Shown in pieces: positions 1 through 8,733 of a DNA stretch of 64,000 nucleotides. The DNA comes from JAXLWB01 sp046328715. Lineage in GTDB: Bacteria > Chloroflexota > Anaerolineae > Caldilineales > Caldilineaceae. The DNA is taken from contig JAXLWB010000007.1 of NCBI GenBank assembly GCA_046328715.1, forward strand, positions 223,478-287,477, given 5' to 3'. The first letter of the stretch is position 1, and every line of letters begins with the position of its first letter. The translations under genes were made by a program, and so were the position numbers. The notes beneath the pieces are model-generated. The model worked only from the letters and a program-made list of their open reading frames with translations, was not told the origin of the DNA and searched no databases.

Positions 1-1
1 C

Positions 2-403
2 CCAGCTTGGTTTGGCTACCCCTTCTTCATCTTCTTGCTGCGCCAATTTTTCATGACTATCCCACACGATTTGGACGAAGCGGCACGCTTGGATGGTGCT
101 TCGTCGTGGACCATCCTTGCGCGCATCATCTTGCCACTCTCTAAACCGGCGCTGGCATCGGTGGTTATCTTTGGTTTTATTGGCAATTGGAATAATTTTC
201 TCGCTCCACTCATTTATATTCGGTCGCTCAATAAGCAGACCTTGGCAGTAGGCTTGAACATGTTCCGCGGTCAATATGGCAATGCCGACTATCATTACAT
301 GATGGCGGTGGCCTTGCTGGTACTTTTGCCAGTGTTGATCGTTTTCCTGGTCGGCCAGCGTGTATTCATTCAAGGGATTGCAACGAGTGGCTTGAAAGGC
401 TAG
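2..403 (+). CDS. Sugar ABC transporter permease, MalG type (5' end cut off)
   Basis: This is the C-terminal part of a carbohydrate ABC importer inner-membrane permease (binding-protein-dependent permease family, MalG/CUT1 group). The reading frame is open through the window edge. The EAA loop that docks on the ATPase is visible as 'DLDEAARLDGAS', followed by hydrophobic segments with the usual spacing and a short 'GLKG' tail. The visible 133 residues match the last third to half of a permease of about 280 residues. The partner permease and the binding protein should lie upstream, outside the window. Substrate cannot be told from this part. Family assignment is secure. Confidence 0.93.
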   Translation, partial: PAWFGYPFFIFLLRQFFMTIPHDLDEAARLDGASSWTILARIILPLSKPALASVVIFGFIGNWNNFLAPLIYIRSLNKQTLAVGLNMFRGQYGNADYHYMMAVALLVLLPVLIVFLVGQRVFIQGIATSGLKG

Positions 404-497
404 TAGTCCGGCTATTTAATTTTTACAAATAGAGAGCAACCAGATACGAAGTATCAAACAGATCCTATTTGTAAAAATTAAACGGACATTCTACTAG
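400..497. repeat. 98-bp imperfect inverted repeat (MITE-like or terminator)
   Basis: Arms at 400-432 and 465-497 are inverted copies. The inner 18 bp of each arm (415-432 and 465-482) pair perfectly, and the outer 7 bp (CTAGTAG/CTACTAG) pair perfectly. Between them a TCCG block is offset by four bases. A small hairpin (GATAC-gaa-GTATC) sits in the loop. It overlaps the permease stop codon, so it may act as its terminator. The long terminal arms also suit a non-autonomous mobile element. Confidence 0.6.
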
Positions 498-551
498 ACT
501 ACTGGCAGCACAAGCTGTTCAACTATTTTAATAGTCTTACTGATGCACTGT

Positions 552-634
552 ACGAAGGTACACGTTTTGCGATACAAAAAGTGTACCTTCGTGACAACCA
601 CAAGTATAACTCTCGCAGAGGCGCAGAGGACGCA
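552..634. repeat. Hairpin followed by CGCAGAGG-type repeat
   Basis: A perfect 12-bp inverted repeat (552-563 with 581-592, 17-base loop) is followed at about 609-634 by a short tandem 'GCAGAGG' motif. This word is a common kind of intergenic repeat in repeat-rich bacterial genomes. The block lies in the leader of the large gene at 690, and its apparent translation argues against a start upstream of 690. Confidence 0.55.
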
Positions 635-689
635 GCGTAAAAGTGAGATGTTGCGTCATTTGTGTCGGCTGCGAGATTTTTTTACGCCT

Positions 690-3600
690 ATGAAACTCAA
701 TTACCTGGCAAGCTTTCTCGCACTCTTCTTTTGCCTCTTTCTCCTTGCAAACAATGCCAATGCCCAGCAAACGGCTGACCCCTTTACGGATGTCAGTGAG
801 CAAGCTGGCATTAGCGCTCCACATCGAGCATCTTGGAATGAGATGTTCAAAGATGCTGACTTCAGCGATGGCTACATGGCAGTTGGGCAAGCCTGGGGCG
901 ATTATGACAACGATGGTTTTGTCGATCTCTATGTCACGGGCAATCTCACCACCAGCACGCTCTATCATAACAACGGTGATGGTACCTTCTCGATTCCGAA
1001 AATCGCGAGCGACGTACTGTTAGAGCGCCGTGTCACCGGCGGCGCAACCTGGGCGGATTATGACAACGATGGTTGGAAAGATCTCTTTGTGTTGGCCCAT
1101 GGTGCCAATACGCTTTTCCACAATGAGCAGGGAAAAGGCTTTATCGATGTTACAGATACTGCACGTGTAGGCGATAAGGGTAAGGGCACCTCGGCAGCCT
1201 GGGGCGATTATGACAACGACGGTTTTCTCGACCTTTATGTTACAAACTGGTCGTGCTTCCCAAAGTGTGACCCGGTTGACGATACGCAAGCGCAGGATCG
1301 CCTCTATCACAACAGTGGCAATGGCAGCTTTCGCGATGTTACCCATTCGCTCGCCTATTCGTTGACATTAGGGGCTGGCTTTGCAGTGAGTTTTGTGGAC
1401 ATCGATCATGATCATGATCTTGATCTTTATGTGATCAATGACATGAAGGAAAACCCGATCGGCAACGTGATGTGGCGCAACGATGGTCCAGGCTGCAATG
1501 AATGGTGTTGGACCAATGTAAGCCGCGAAAGCGGTACTTTCTTCCTCATGCACGGTATGGGGGTTGCGGTTGGTGACTACGACAACGATTTCGACCTGGA
1601 TCTCTACGTTTCTGAGATGGTCAATCCGATGAAATTGTTGCAAAATCAGGGCAATGGCACCTTTATCGATGCTGGCAAGGATGCAGGCGTGCGTGTGGGA
1701 CCGAGTAGTGCTGTCGGTTGGGGCACCTCCTTTTTTGATTATAACAACGATGGCTGGCTCGATCTTTCGTTAATGACTACCGAATTTATCCAAAACACTG
1801 TTGCCCAAGGCGCGCAGGGGATGTTCTTTCCCTATCGAAATTTTATTTTCCGCAACGCAGGCGATGGCACATTCAGCGATAGTACACCCCAAAGCTGGTT
1901 GGATTCTCCATTCCCAGGGATGGGTTTTGCTAGCGCCGATTATGATAGAGACGGCAAGGTCGATTTTGTCACTGGCAACTGGAACGAGGGCTATCGGCTC
2001 TATCGCAACACAAGCGAGGATGGGCAAACCAATCACTGGATCACAATACAACTGGTCGGTCAAGGCGTTGTGAATCGCGATGCGGTGGGGGCTGTTGTTT
2101 ATGTGACTGATAGTAATGGACAGACACAGATGCGCGATGTGCGCATCGGCTCTAGCATTGGGGCGGGCGATGAAATTGCTTTGCACTTTGGCTTGGGCAA
2201 TACTACCTTGCAAAAAGTCAAAGTAGTCTGGCCCGACGGGCTGGAGACCGAAACCAGTGATCTACAGACCGATAGTTTTGTCACATTGACATATCCCAAC
2301 GAGGCTGCCACGCCGGACATTGTCCAGAAACATTTTGACGAACTAGCATCTTATGTAGATGTGAGCAAAAAGGCTGGAATCGAAGCAACCCATCGTGGCT
2401 CGTGGGATATGTTCGCTAAGGATTTTAAGGGCGGCTATCTGGGGATCGGTCAGGCCTGGGGCGATTATGACAACGACGGCTATCTTGACCTCTATGTTAC
2501 AGGCAATTTATCGCCTAGTGTGCTTTATCACAATCAAGGCGATGGTACCTTTGCCGTTTCTGAATTCTCTCAAATCGTCAGCCTGCCCACTGTTCGCACT
2601 GGCGGTGCCACCTGGGCAGATTATGACAATGACGGCTGGAAAGACCTTTATGTTGTGGCATATGGACGCAATATACTCTTTCAGAATCAATGGGCAAATG
2701 GCTTTCACAATGTCACCGATCTAGCGGGTGTGGGCGATGCGGGGCGTGGATCAGGCGCAACCTGGGGCGATTACGATAAGGATGGCTGGCTCGACCTTTA
2801 TGTTGTCAATTGGTCATGCTGGCCTGAGTGCAACCCGATTGATAATAACAAAGCACGCGATACGCTCTACCACAACAACGGCGATGGCACTTTTAGCGAT
2901 GTTTCCAATCTTTTTGTTCAGGAAAAGCTGCTCGGATCTGGCTTTACTGCAAGTTTTGTCGATTATGACAACGATGGCGACCTTGATCTCTATGTAGTCA
3001 ACGACGAACTCAAAAATCCGATTGGCAATGTCCTTTGGCGCAACGACGGCCCTGGCTGTGGTGGGTGGTGTTGGAAGGATGTTTCTTCCGAAACCGAAAC
3101 CAATGTGCGTCTGGCGGGTATGGGGTTGGCGGTGGGCGATTATGACAACGACCTCGATCTTGATTTCTACTTTTCCAACATGGTCAACCCCATGCGTTTG
3201 ATGCAGAACAATGGCGATAAATTTGTTAGTATGGCGCGCGACGCAGGAGTGATGGTCGGTCCCAGCCCGGCAGTGGGGTGGGGAACTTCCTTTTTCGACT
3301 ATAACAACGATGGTTGGCTTGACCTTTACCTGGCCACAACCGAGTTCCGGCAGATTACAGCGCAACAGGGGCCGGAAGGAATGCACTTCCCTTATCGACC
3401 CTATCTTTTTGCCAACAATGGGGACCAGACTTTTAGCGATGTGACACCGCCGCTTTGGGTAAAATCTCCCAAGGCTGAAATGGGCTTTGCCTATGGCGAT
3501 TATGACAATGATGGCTGGGTCGATTTTGTCACCGGCAATTGGAATGAAGGTTATACGCTCTATCGTAATCAGGCAAAAGCGGGGCAAGGCAACCATTGGT

Positions 3601-5204
3601 TGACCGTGCGCTTGACCGGCGCGGCACCGATCAACCGCGATGCGATTGGCGCACGGGTTTATCTCACCGACACTAATGGACGCACGCAGATGCAAGAGGT
3701 TCACAATGGTGGAAGCTTGGGCGCAGGGAACGACACTGCCCTCCACTTCGGCTTACATCAAGCAGCGATCCAAGCGATTAAGGTCATTTGGCCCGACGGC
3801 AAGAGCAACGAATATCAAGATGTGGCAAGTGATCAGATTTGGCAGGTCTATTATTCAGAAAGTGCCAAAGCCCCACCCACCGATTATGCAGCACAAACTT
3901 CTGTCGTAGCGGCTCCTAGCGTGGCGGCTCCGCTCGCTGTGCCTGCCAATTCTGTTTCGCAAGAAAGCGCACAACTGGCGATCTCCTGGTTCACTTTGTA
4001 TCAACAGCTTGTGCAGACAACTGATGGCTTTACGCCGCCTGTAGCTGCACGTGCCTTTGGTTATGGTGGGGTCACCCTTTATGAATCGTTGGTGGCGGGC
4101 ATGCCTGAATATCAATCCTTGGTCGGTCAACTTAATGGTTTGACTGTTCTGCCCCAGCCCGACCCAACCTTGCGCTATCACTGGCAGACAGTTGCCAATA
4201 GTGCGCTCGCCAGTATGACCCGCGCCCTCTTTGCCAATACCTCTGCCGATAACAAGGCTGCCATCGCACTGTTGGAAGGACAGTTTGAACTACAATTCAA
4301 AGCCACGCTGGACAATGCCACCTATGCACGCTCCGTACAATTTGGACATGTAGTAGCTGCTGCACTCCATCAATGGGCGATCAGCGATGGCGGCTACGAA
4401 GGTCAGCTCAAGAATTTCCCGACGGATTTTCGAGTGCCGCAAGGTGCTGGGTTCTGGATACCCACAGCACCTGCATTCCAGCCCGTCCCACTACAGCCCT
4501 ACTGGGGCAATAATCGTCCCTTTGCTGTCACAACTGACCATGAATGTGCTGTTGCAGAACCTTTGCCCTATTCTGAAGAGGTTGACTCGCCTTTTTACCT
4601 GCAAGCGAAAGAAGTTTACGACACGGTGCGCTTGTTAACACCAGAACAAAAGATCATTGCTCTCTATTGGGCAGATGATGTGGGACGCAGCTCCACACCG
4701 CCTGGTCACTCGATCTCGATGGCAACCCAGGTTTTGCAGCGCGAAAATGCAAAGTTGGGACTGGCGGCAGAAACTTACGCCAAAGTTGGCATGGCAGTAG
4801 CCGACGCTTTTATCGGTTGCTGGAAAGCCAAGTATCAATACAACCTGATTCGCCCGATCAGCTATATTCAATTGGTGATCGATCCGCTGTGGAACATGCC
4901 CAATGTCACAGACCCAGTCGTCACCCCACCCTTTCCAGAATACCCCTCTGGGCATTCAGTTCAATCGGGTGCAGTCGCCGAAGTATTGACACAGCTCTTT
5001 GGCGATCAATATAGCTTCACAGACAATACCCATGTGCGGCGAGGTTTTCTGCCCCGTTCTTTTCCCTCTTTTTGGGCAATGGCAAACGAAGCTGCCATCT
5101 CACGTCTTTATGGTGGGATTCACTATAGGGCAGCAATTGAAAACGGATTGCAGCAGGGACAATGTATTGGGCAGCAAGTGGCATCTCTGAAGTTTCGTCG
5201 ATAA
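690..5204 (+). CDS. Secreted fusion: two FG-GAP/ASPIC-UnbV units plus vanadium haloperoxidase domain
   Basis: A 1504-residue exported protein. The chosen ATG opens a clear signal peptide (MKLNYL, hydrophobic core, cleavage near 'NANA-QQ'). The open frame runs upstream to 543, but that part translates an intergenic repeat. Residues about 30-530 and 555-1045 are two homologous CRTAC1-like units: repeated calcium-binding 'GDYDNDG..DLYV' FG-GAP/VCBS blades, each closed by an ASPIC/UnbV domain (from about 448 and 968). Residues about 1098-1504 form a vanadium-dependent haloperoxidase/PAP2-like domain with the vanadate pocket present: Lys1381 and Arg1388 (K-x6-RP), 'PSGH' with His1422, then Arg1472 and His1478. 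Such enzymes oxidise halides or hydrolyse phosphoesters, and which applies here is not shown. The propellers may tether the enzyme outside the cell (inference). Confidence 0.9.
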   Translation: MKLNYLASFLALFFCLFLLANNANAQQTADPFTDVSEQAGISAPHRASWNEMFKDADFSDGYMAVGQAWGDYDNDGFVDLYVTGNLTTSTLYHNNGDGTFSIPKIASDVLLERRVTGGATWADYDNDGWKDLFVLAHGANTLFHNEQGKGFIDVTDTARVGDKGKGTSAAWGDYDNDGFLDLYVTNWSCFPKCDPVDDTQAQDRLYHNSGNGSFRDVTHSLAYSLTLGAGFAVSFVDIDHDHDLDLYVINDMKENPIGNVMWRNDGPGCNEWCWTNVSRESGTFFLMHGMGVAVGDYDNDFDLDLYVSEMVNPMKLLQNQGNGTFIDAGKDAGVRVGPSSAVGWGTSFFDYNNDGWLDLSLMTTEFIQNTVAQGAQGMFFPYRNFIFRNAGDGTFSDSTPQSWLDSPFPGMGFASADYDRDGKVDFVTGNWNEGYRLYRNTSEDGQTNHWITIQLVGQGVVNRDAVGAVVYVTDSNGQTQMRDVRIGSSIGAGDEIALHFGLGNTTLQKVKVVWPDGLETETSDLQTDSFVTLTYPNEAATPDIVQKHFDELASYVDVSKKAGIEATHRGSWDMFAKDFKGGYLGIGQAWGDYDNDGYLDLYVTGNLSPSVLYHNQGDGTFAVSEFSQIVSLPTVRTGGATWADYDNDGWKDLYVVAYGRNILFQNQWANGFHNVTDLAGVGDAGRGSGATWGDYDKDGWLDLYVVNWSCWPECNPIDNNKARDTLYHNNGDGTFSDVSNLFVQEKLLGSGFTASFVDYDNDGDLDLYVVNDELKNPIGNVLWRNDGPGCGGWCWKDVSSETETNVRLAGMGLAVGDYDNDLDLDFYFSNMVNPMRLMQNNGDKFVSMARDAGVMVGPSPAVGWGTSFFDYNNDGWLDLYLATTEFRQITAQQGPEGMHFPYRPYLFANNGDQTFSDVTPPLWVKSPKAEMGFAYGDYDNDGWVDFVTGNWNEGYTLYRNQAKAGQGNHWLTVRLTGAAPINRDAIGARVYLTDTNGRTQMQEVHNGGSLGAGNDTALHFGLHQAAIQAIKVIWPDGKSNEYQDVASDQIWQVYYSESAKAPPTDYAAQTSVVAAPSVAAPLAVPANSVSQESAQLAISWFTLYQQLVQTTDGFTPPVAARAFGYGGVTLYESLVAGMPEYQSLVGQLNGLTVLPQPDPTLRYHWQTVANSALASMTRALFANTSADNKAAIALLEGQFELQFKATLDNATYARSVQFGHVVAAALHQWAISDGGYEGQLKNFPTDFRVPQGAGFWIPTAPAFQPVPLQPYWGNNRPFAVTTDHECAVAEPLPYSEEVDSPFYLQAKEVYDTVRLLTPEQKIIALYWADDVGRSSTPPGHSISMATQVLQRENAKLGLAAETYAKVGMAVADAFIGCWKAKYQYNLIRPISYIQLVIDPLWNMPNVTDPVVTPPFPEYPSGHSVQSGAVAEVLTQLFGDQYSFTDNTHVRRGFLPRSFPSFWAMANEAAISRLYGGIHYRAAIENGLQQGQCIGQQVASLKFRR

Positions 5205-5266
5205 CCATTAAACCAATCCTATCAGTTGACTCAGCCATTCATGAGCAAAGACAAACGGGGTAAGCT

Positions 5267-6109
5267 ATGACAGATGAGATTCGCAGACTAACTGTGGGTG
5301 AAGCCGTTGTCCATGTCATCAACATTGGTGATGTGCAAGAGGATCTCAACGGGTGGTTTGATCTGACAGCCGAGGAGCAGGCGCGTCATCAGCATCTGCT
5401 GGCGCAACCGTTAAGATTCGTAATCCAGAACATTCATGTGGCCCTGTCCGGAGTTTCTCTGCTCGTCGATGCTGGCTTGTACGACTACCCGCCCGATGCG
5501 CCGCAGTTGATCCCTGGCTACTATCCGACCCTCGACCTCTTTGCTGGATTAGAGGCGATTGGTGTAAAGCCAGAAACAATCACTCACCTGATCATTACCC
5601 ACGCTCACGGCGACCATTTTAATGCCCTCAGCGAACTGCACGAGGGTGAGTGGAAGCTCTGCTTCCCAAATGCGCGCCACTATCTGGGTCAGGGTGATTG
5701 GGAAGCGATGCAACCTGAATTGGCCGACCCGAACTCGCTGCAAAGTCGCACCTTTGGCATGGTCCAGCAACAGGGCTTGCTTGAAATCGTCACAGGTCTG
5801 CTCGATCTCGGTCATGGCATCCAGATTGTCCCTACGCCGGGTGAATCGCCGGGACACCAAGCTGTGCGCCTTGAGTCGCAAGGTCAGCTGCTCTACTGTA
5901 TCGGCGATCTCTACCATCTTCCCGCTGAAGCTGAATTCCCAGAACTGTTTGTGCCATGGACCAACAGAGACGCCAATCACATCAGCCGCCAACAGCTAAA
6001 TGAGGCCGCTCTGGCAGAAAATGCGCTGCTGATCGCAACCCACATCCACGAGTTCGGGCGAATTGAGCGAACTGAAACCGGATGGCACTGGGCAAACGTA
6101 CAAGAATAA
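5267..6109 (+). CDS. MBL-fold metallo-hydrolase
   Basis: A 280-residue cytoplasmic metallo-beta-lactamase-fold hydrolase. The zinc motif H-x-H-x-D-H is intact (HAHGDH, residues 112-117). His197 in 'SPGHQ', Asp214 in 'GDLYH' and a late His in 'THIH' (259-261) complete a binuclear site. Overall length and layout resemble lactonase or thioesterase-type members such as AHL lactonases, but nothing identifies the substrate. A GGGG tract 6-9 bases before the ATG serves as a weak ribosome site. It converges on the sigma-ankyrin gene, with a perfect hairpin between them. Confidence 0.85.
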   Translation: MTDEIRRLTVGEAVVHVINIGDVQEDLNGWFDLTAEEQARHQHLLAQPLRFVIQNIHVALSGVSLLVDAGLYDYPPDAPQLIPGYYPTLDLFAGLEAIGVKPETITHLIITHAHGDHFNALSELHEGEWKLCFPNARHYLGQGDWEAMQPELADPNSLQSRTFGMVQQQGLLEIVTGLLDLGHGIQIVPTPGESPGHQAVRLESQGQLLYCIGDLYHLPAEAEFPELFVPWTNRDANHISRQQLNEAALAENALLIATHIHEFGRIERTETGWHWANVQE

Positions 6110-6133
6110 TCAAGGTCTAGTGAGGTTTTGACT

Positions 6134-6196
6134 ACGAAAGGCACGAAATACACGAAACGTTCATGCAACTCGTTTCGTGTATTTCGTGCCTTTCGT
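6134..6196. terminator. 26-bp perfect palindrome between convergent genes
   Basis: Arms 6134-6159 and 6171-6196 pair without mismatch around an 11-base loop. The arms are built from the word CACGAAATACACGAAA. It sits between the convergent MBL gene and sigma-ankyrin gene, so it probably ends both transcripts. A relative made of the same word lies at 60611-60682. Confidence 0.7.
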
Positions 6197-6209
6197 GGTT
6201 CTAAAAATT

Positions 6210-8396
6210 CTACTGTTTCATTGCCTGTGCTTTTTGTTTCACCTCAGCCAGATCACCCACAAAATAGAAAGCTTCCTCTGGCGTTTGATCCATGGCACCG
6301 TCGAGAATTGCCTGGCAACCCGCCACCGTCTTCGATACCTCAATCAACTGCCCAACCGCGCCCGTCCAGGGTTCAGCGCCATAGAAAGAATGAGTGAGGA
6401 AGCGATCCAACTTGCGCGCTCTTGGAATCTCCTGAGCCAGATTTGGATCGTCGTCGATGTACCAAAGATCGTTCACTGTCATTCGGTACTCTTCCATCGG
6501 CTGGCGCAGATCGCTGTAGCGTTGCAGCAATCGCCTGACCTGGTCTGCGACTCGACGAGGCTCAGGGGCAAGCGCATCTCTTTGCAGCAAGCGCGAGGTG
6601 GACCGTACCGGGTCAATCGCTGGAAAGAGCCGCGCCTTGGCCCGTGAGTAGTCAAAGGTAACGACCGCATCCAGATGCGAGAAGACTTCGGGCACCACTC
6701 CAACCGTGTGATTTCCGTGATAGAGCGTGGTGATGCCAGGATCAGCGTGGTTTTGTAACAGATCAGCCATACCTTCCACGGCTGCAAATTGACTATCAAC
6801 AATCAGCAGAATCTCAATTCCCTCCTTGCGCATCGACTCGGCCACGGCCAGCGCACTTTCCACGGTTTGGCGCAATTGAGCGGGAGAATCATTACGTTTG
6901 CCAGCCACAAAGACCATTTTGTCATCCACGCCCGACTCGCGCCAATAGAGTGTCTGGTCGGCAGCACGCAAGAGATCATTCTCCATCACCAGCAAGATGG
7001 TGACACCGCTGTGCAGTTTGTAGAAACTATAGATCAACTCCCCCAACAGCGTAACTAACCCGACGCCCGACAGCGGTGTGAAGACGCCAACCTGACCGCC
7101 GCGTGGCAGCGGAGCGAGCAGATCGATGATCTTTATGCCAGTGGGCAGCTGCAAGGCAGACGTTTGGGGAGGTACTGTCTGTTGATTACGCTTTGGGATA
7201 GCTAACGCCAAACCGCCATCCAATGCATTGCCACGCCCATCGACAATCCGTCCCAACCATTGTTTGCGCAAAGGAGAGTGAAGAGTGGCAATGGCTTTCT
7301 CCTCTTCCTGCTTGGCTGCAACGCCCAAGTAATGAGCAACTTCAGGGTTATAGTGAATTCTCGCCCAGTCACTTGGACTTCGGCCTGATTTGTCCCGCAA
7401 GTTGCGATCCGCTCCTTTTTCCAGCAGCAACTGCACCAATTCACCGTACTCGCGCAGCGCGGCCAGGTGCAGTGGCGTTTGGCCCATCGGTGAAGTGGCG
7501 TTCAACGCTGCACCGCGCCGGAGAAGCAGTTCGACAGTGGCGGGCTGACGCATCATGGTCGCCATGTGTAGGGCCGTCATTCCATAATGGTTGGGCTTGT
7601 CGATCTCGCTACCCTGGTCGAGCAGATAGGCGAGGATTTCTGCATCACCCGAGGCGGCACTGAGATGAATGGCTGTGCTGCCAATTGGCCAGTAGTGATG
7701 ACCTAGCGCCATTTTCCATTCGGTCTTCGCCTCAAGCAGCGAGGGCTGTTGGGCGAGCAACTTCTTAATTTGTGTAAGACTGTGGTCGCGCAGGGCAATA
7801 AAAAACTGCACCTTGTTAGCAAATTCGGGTTCTTGAGAAGGCTTGTTGGCCTGAAGTGTTTGTTTGACCATTGGAATCATCCTTTCGTGAAGTTGCTTGC
7901 GCCCATCGAAGAGCCGTTTCTTGACCGTCGATACCGGTGTTTCCAGATAGGCTGCGATCTCTTTGTAGGAATATCCTTCGACATAGAAGAGCGCAAGCAC
8001 AAGGCGCTGAGCCTCGTTGAGTGTCGCAATCGCCTCGCCAAGTTCCTGTTGCACAGTCCAATTGGTTACCGAATCGTGGTTCAGTGCAGCTGTGTAAAGT
8101 CCTTCGGCACGGTCGAGCGGCACTGTAGAAAGCGTCTTCGCCCGGGTATGGCGATGCCCATTGCCTAGCACGATGCGCCGAAACCAGCCAGGAAAGGCCG
8201 CAGGTTCACGCAATTTGGCCAGGTTGATCCAGGCTTCCAGAAATGCCTCCTGCGTCACATCCTGAGCCAGGGTAGAATCGCCAACTACGGCATAGGCACT
8301 GGCATAGGCCATATCCTGAAAGCGGACGACAATCTGTCCAAAGGCGCTCTGATCGCCATGTTGAGCTGCTGAAACCAGCATTGTTAGATCAGTCAT
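6210..8396 (-). CDS. ECF sigma factor fused to ankyrin repeats and an F1-ATPase beta-like domain
   Basis: A 728-residue single frame. Residues about 8-80 are sigma region 2 ('DVTQEAFLEAW', 'FPGWFRRIV'). Residues 118-170 are region 4 with its helix-turn-helix ('GYSYKEIAAYL', 'VSTVKKRL'). Residues 198-360 contain ankyrin repeats ('TALHMAT', 'TPLHLAA', 'LLLEKGAD'). Residues 380-725 align with F1-ATPase beta: 'GIKIIDLLAPL' before the nucleotide site, 'FPAIDP..STSRLL' (591-604), 'ARKLDRFL', 'ILDG..D..PEEAFYFVG'. The P-loop is degenerate: 'SGVGLVT' stands where the family has AGVGKT, so the Lys and Thr are lost. A Walker-B-like 'LLIVD' (530-534) and a Glu at 472 remain. It is probably a transcription regulator with a sensory or scaffold C-terminus (inference). 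No anti-sigma gene or ATP synthase gene is adjacent. The start has no clear Shine-Dalgarno. Confidence 0.9.
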   Translation of the reverse strand: MTDLTMLVSAAQHGDQSAFGQIVVRFQDMAYASAYAVVGDSTLAQDVTQEAFLEAWINLAKLREPAAFPGWFRRIVLGNGHRHTRAKTLSTVPLDRAEGLYTAALNHDSVTNWTVQQELGEAIATLNEAQRLVLALFYVEGYSYKEIAAYLETPVSTVKKRLFDGRKQLHERMIPMVKQTLQANKPSQEPEFANKVQFFIALRDHSLTQIKKLLAQQPSLLEAKTEWKMALGHHYWPIGSTAIHLSAASGDAEILAYLLDQGSEIDKPNHYGMTALHMATMMRQPATVELLLRRGAALNATSPMGQTPLHLAALREYGELVQLLLEKGADRNLRDKSGRSPSDWARIHYNPEVAHYLGVAAKQEEEKAIATLHSPLRKQWLGRIVDGRGNALDGGLALAIPKRNQQTVPPQTSALQLPTGIKIIDLLAPLPRGGQVGVFTPLSGVGLVTLLGELIYSFYKLHSGVTILLVMENDLLRAADQTLYWRESGVDDKMVFVAGKRNDSPAQLRQTVESALAVAESMRKEGIEILLIVDSQFAAVEGMADLLQNHADPGITTLYHGNHTVGVVPEVFSHLDAVVTFDYSRAKARLFPAIDPVRSTSRLLQRDALAPEPRRVADQVRRLLQRYSDLRQPMEEYRMTVNDLWYIDDDPNLAQEIPRARKLDRFLTHSFYGAEPWTGAVGQLIEVSKTVAGCQAILDGAMDQTPEEAFYFVGDLAEVKQKAQAMKQ

Positions 8397-8400
8397 TGCG

Positions 8401-8425
8401 AGTTACGAATTACGAATTGCAGCGA
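8401..8425. repeat. GARTTAC heptamer array
   Basis: Three copies of a heptamer (GAGTTAC, GAATTAC, GAATTGC) directly upstream of the sigma-ankyrin start. The reverse complement of the same word forms the four-copy array inside nnr at 10982-11010. Confidence 0.6.
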
Positions 8426-8492
8426 GTTTGTATTGTTTACTTGCTACCTGCCACCTGCTTGTGAAGGCCCTCATTAGAAAGTGCCAAAGAAC

Positions 8493-8601
8493 TGGTCAAA
8501 AGTTACCTGGATTGGTGGCTATTGTGGTCAAAAGTTTGCGCTGTTTGTGGAAAGAGTCTGTTCGGCGTATGATTGACACATTTCCCGTAGCGATGTAGTA
8601 G
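8493..8601 (+). promoter_or_regulatory. Direct-repeat sites and possible promoter for the GH172 gene
   Basis: The 12-mer TGGTCAAAAGTT occurs twice, at 8493-8504 and 8525-8536. The copies are 32 bp apart, about three helical turns. They lie upstream of a perfect TTGACA (8573-8578). The matching -10 is poor (TAGTAG near 8596), which would suit an activator-dependent promoter. The rest of the 8397-8733 gap holds a CTCTGTG-type repeat (about 8640-8675) and the GH172 ribosome site. Confidence 0.4.
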
Positions 8602-8733
8602 GACATAGGGTCCATTGAAAAAGTCATCAAGGGCATCTCTCTCTGTGCTCTCCGTGTCAAGCTCTGTGTCCTGGATTCTTGCGATTTCCCATTACAAACA
8701 AAAATTCCCAAAGTGTAAAGGAGCGATTTCATC

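Noticed and set aside
543..689. An N-terminal extension of the haloperoxidase fusion protein
   Set aside because: It translates an intergenic hairpin and CGCAGAGG repeat, while a clear signal peptide begins at the ATG at 690.
2814..3746. A 310-residue minus-strand open frame
   Set aside because: It is antisense to the repeated FG-GAP blades; the periodic DNA composition of those repeats leaves the opposite frame open. No start site or family match.
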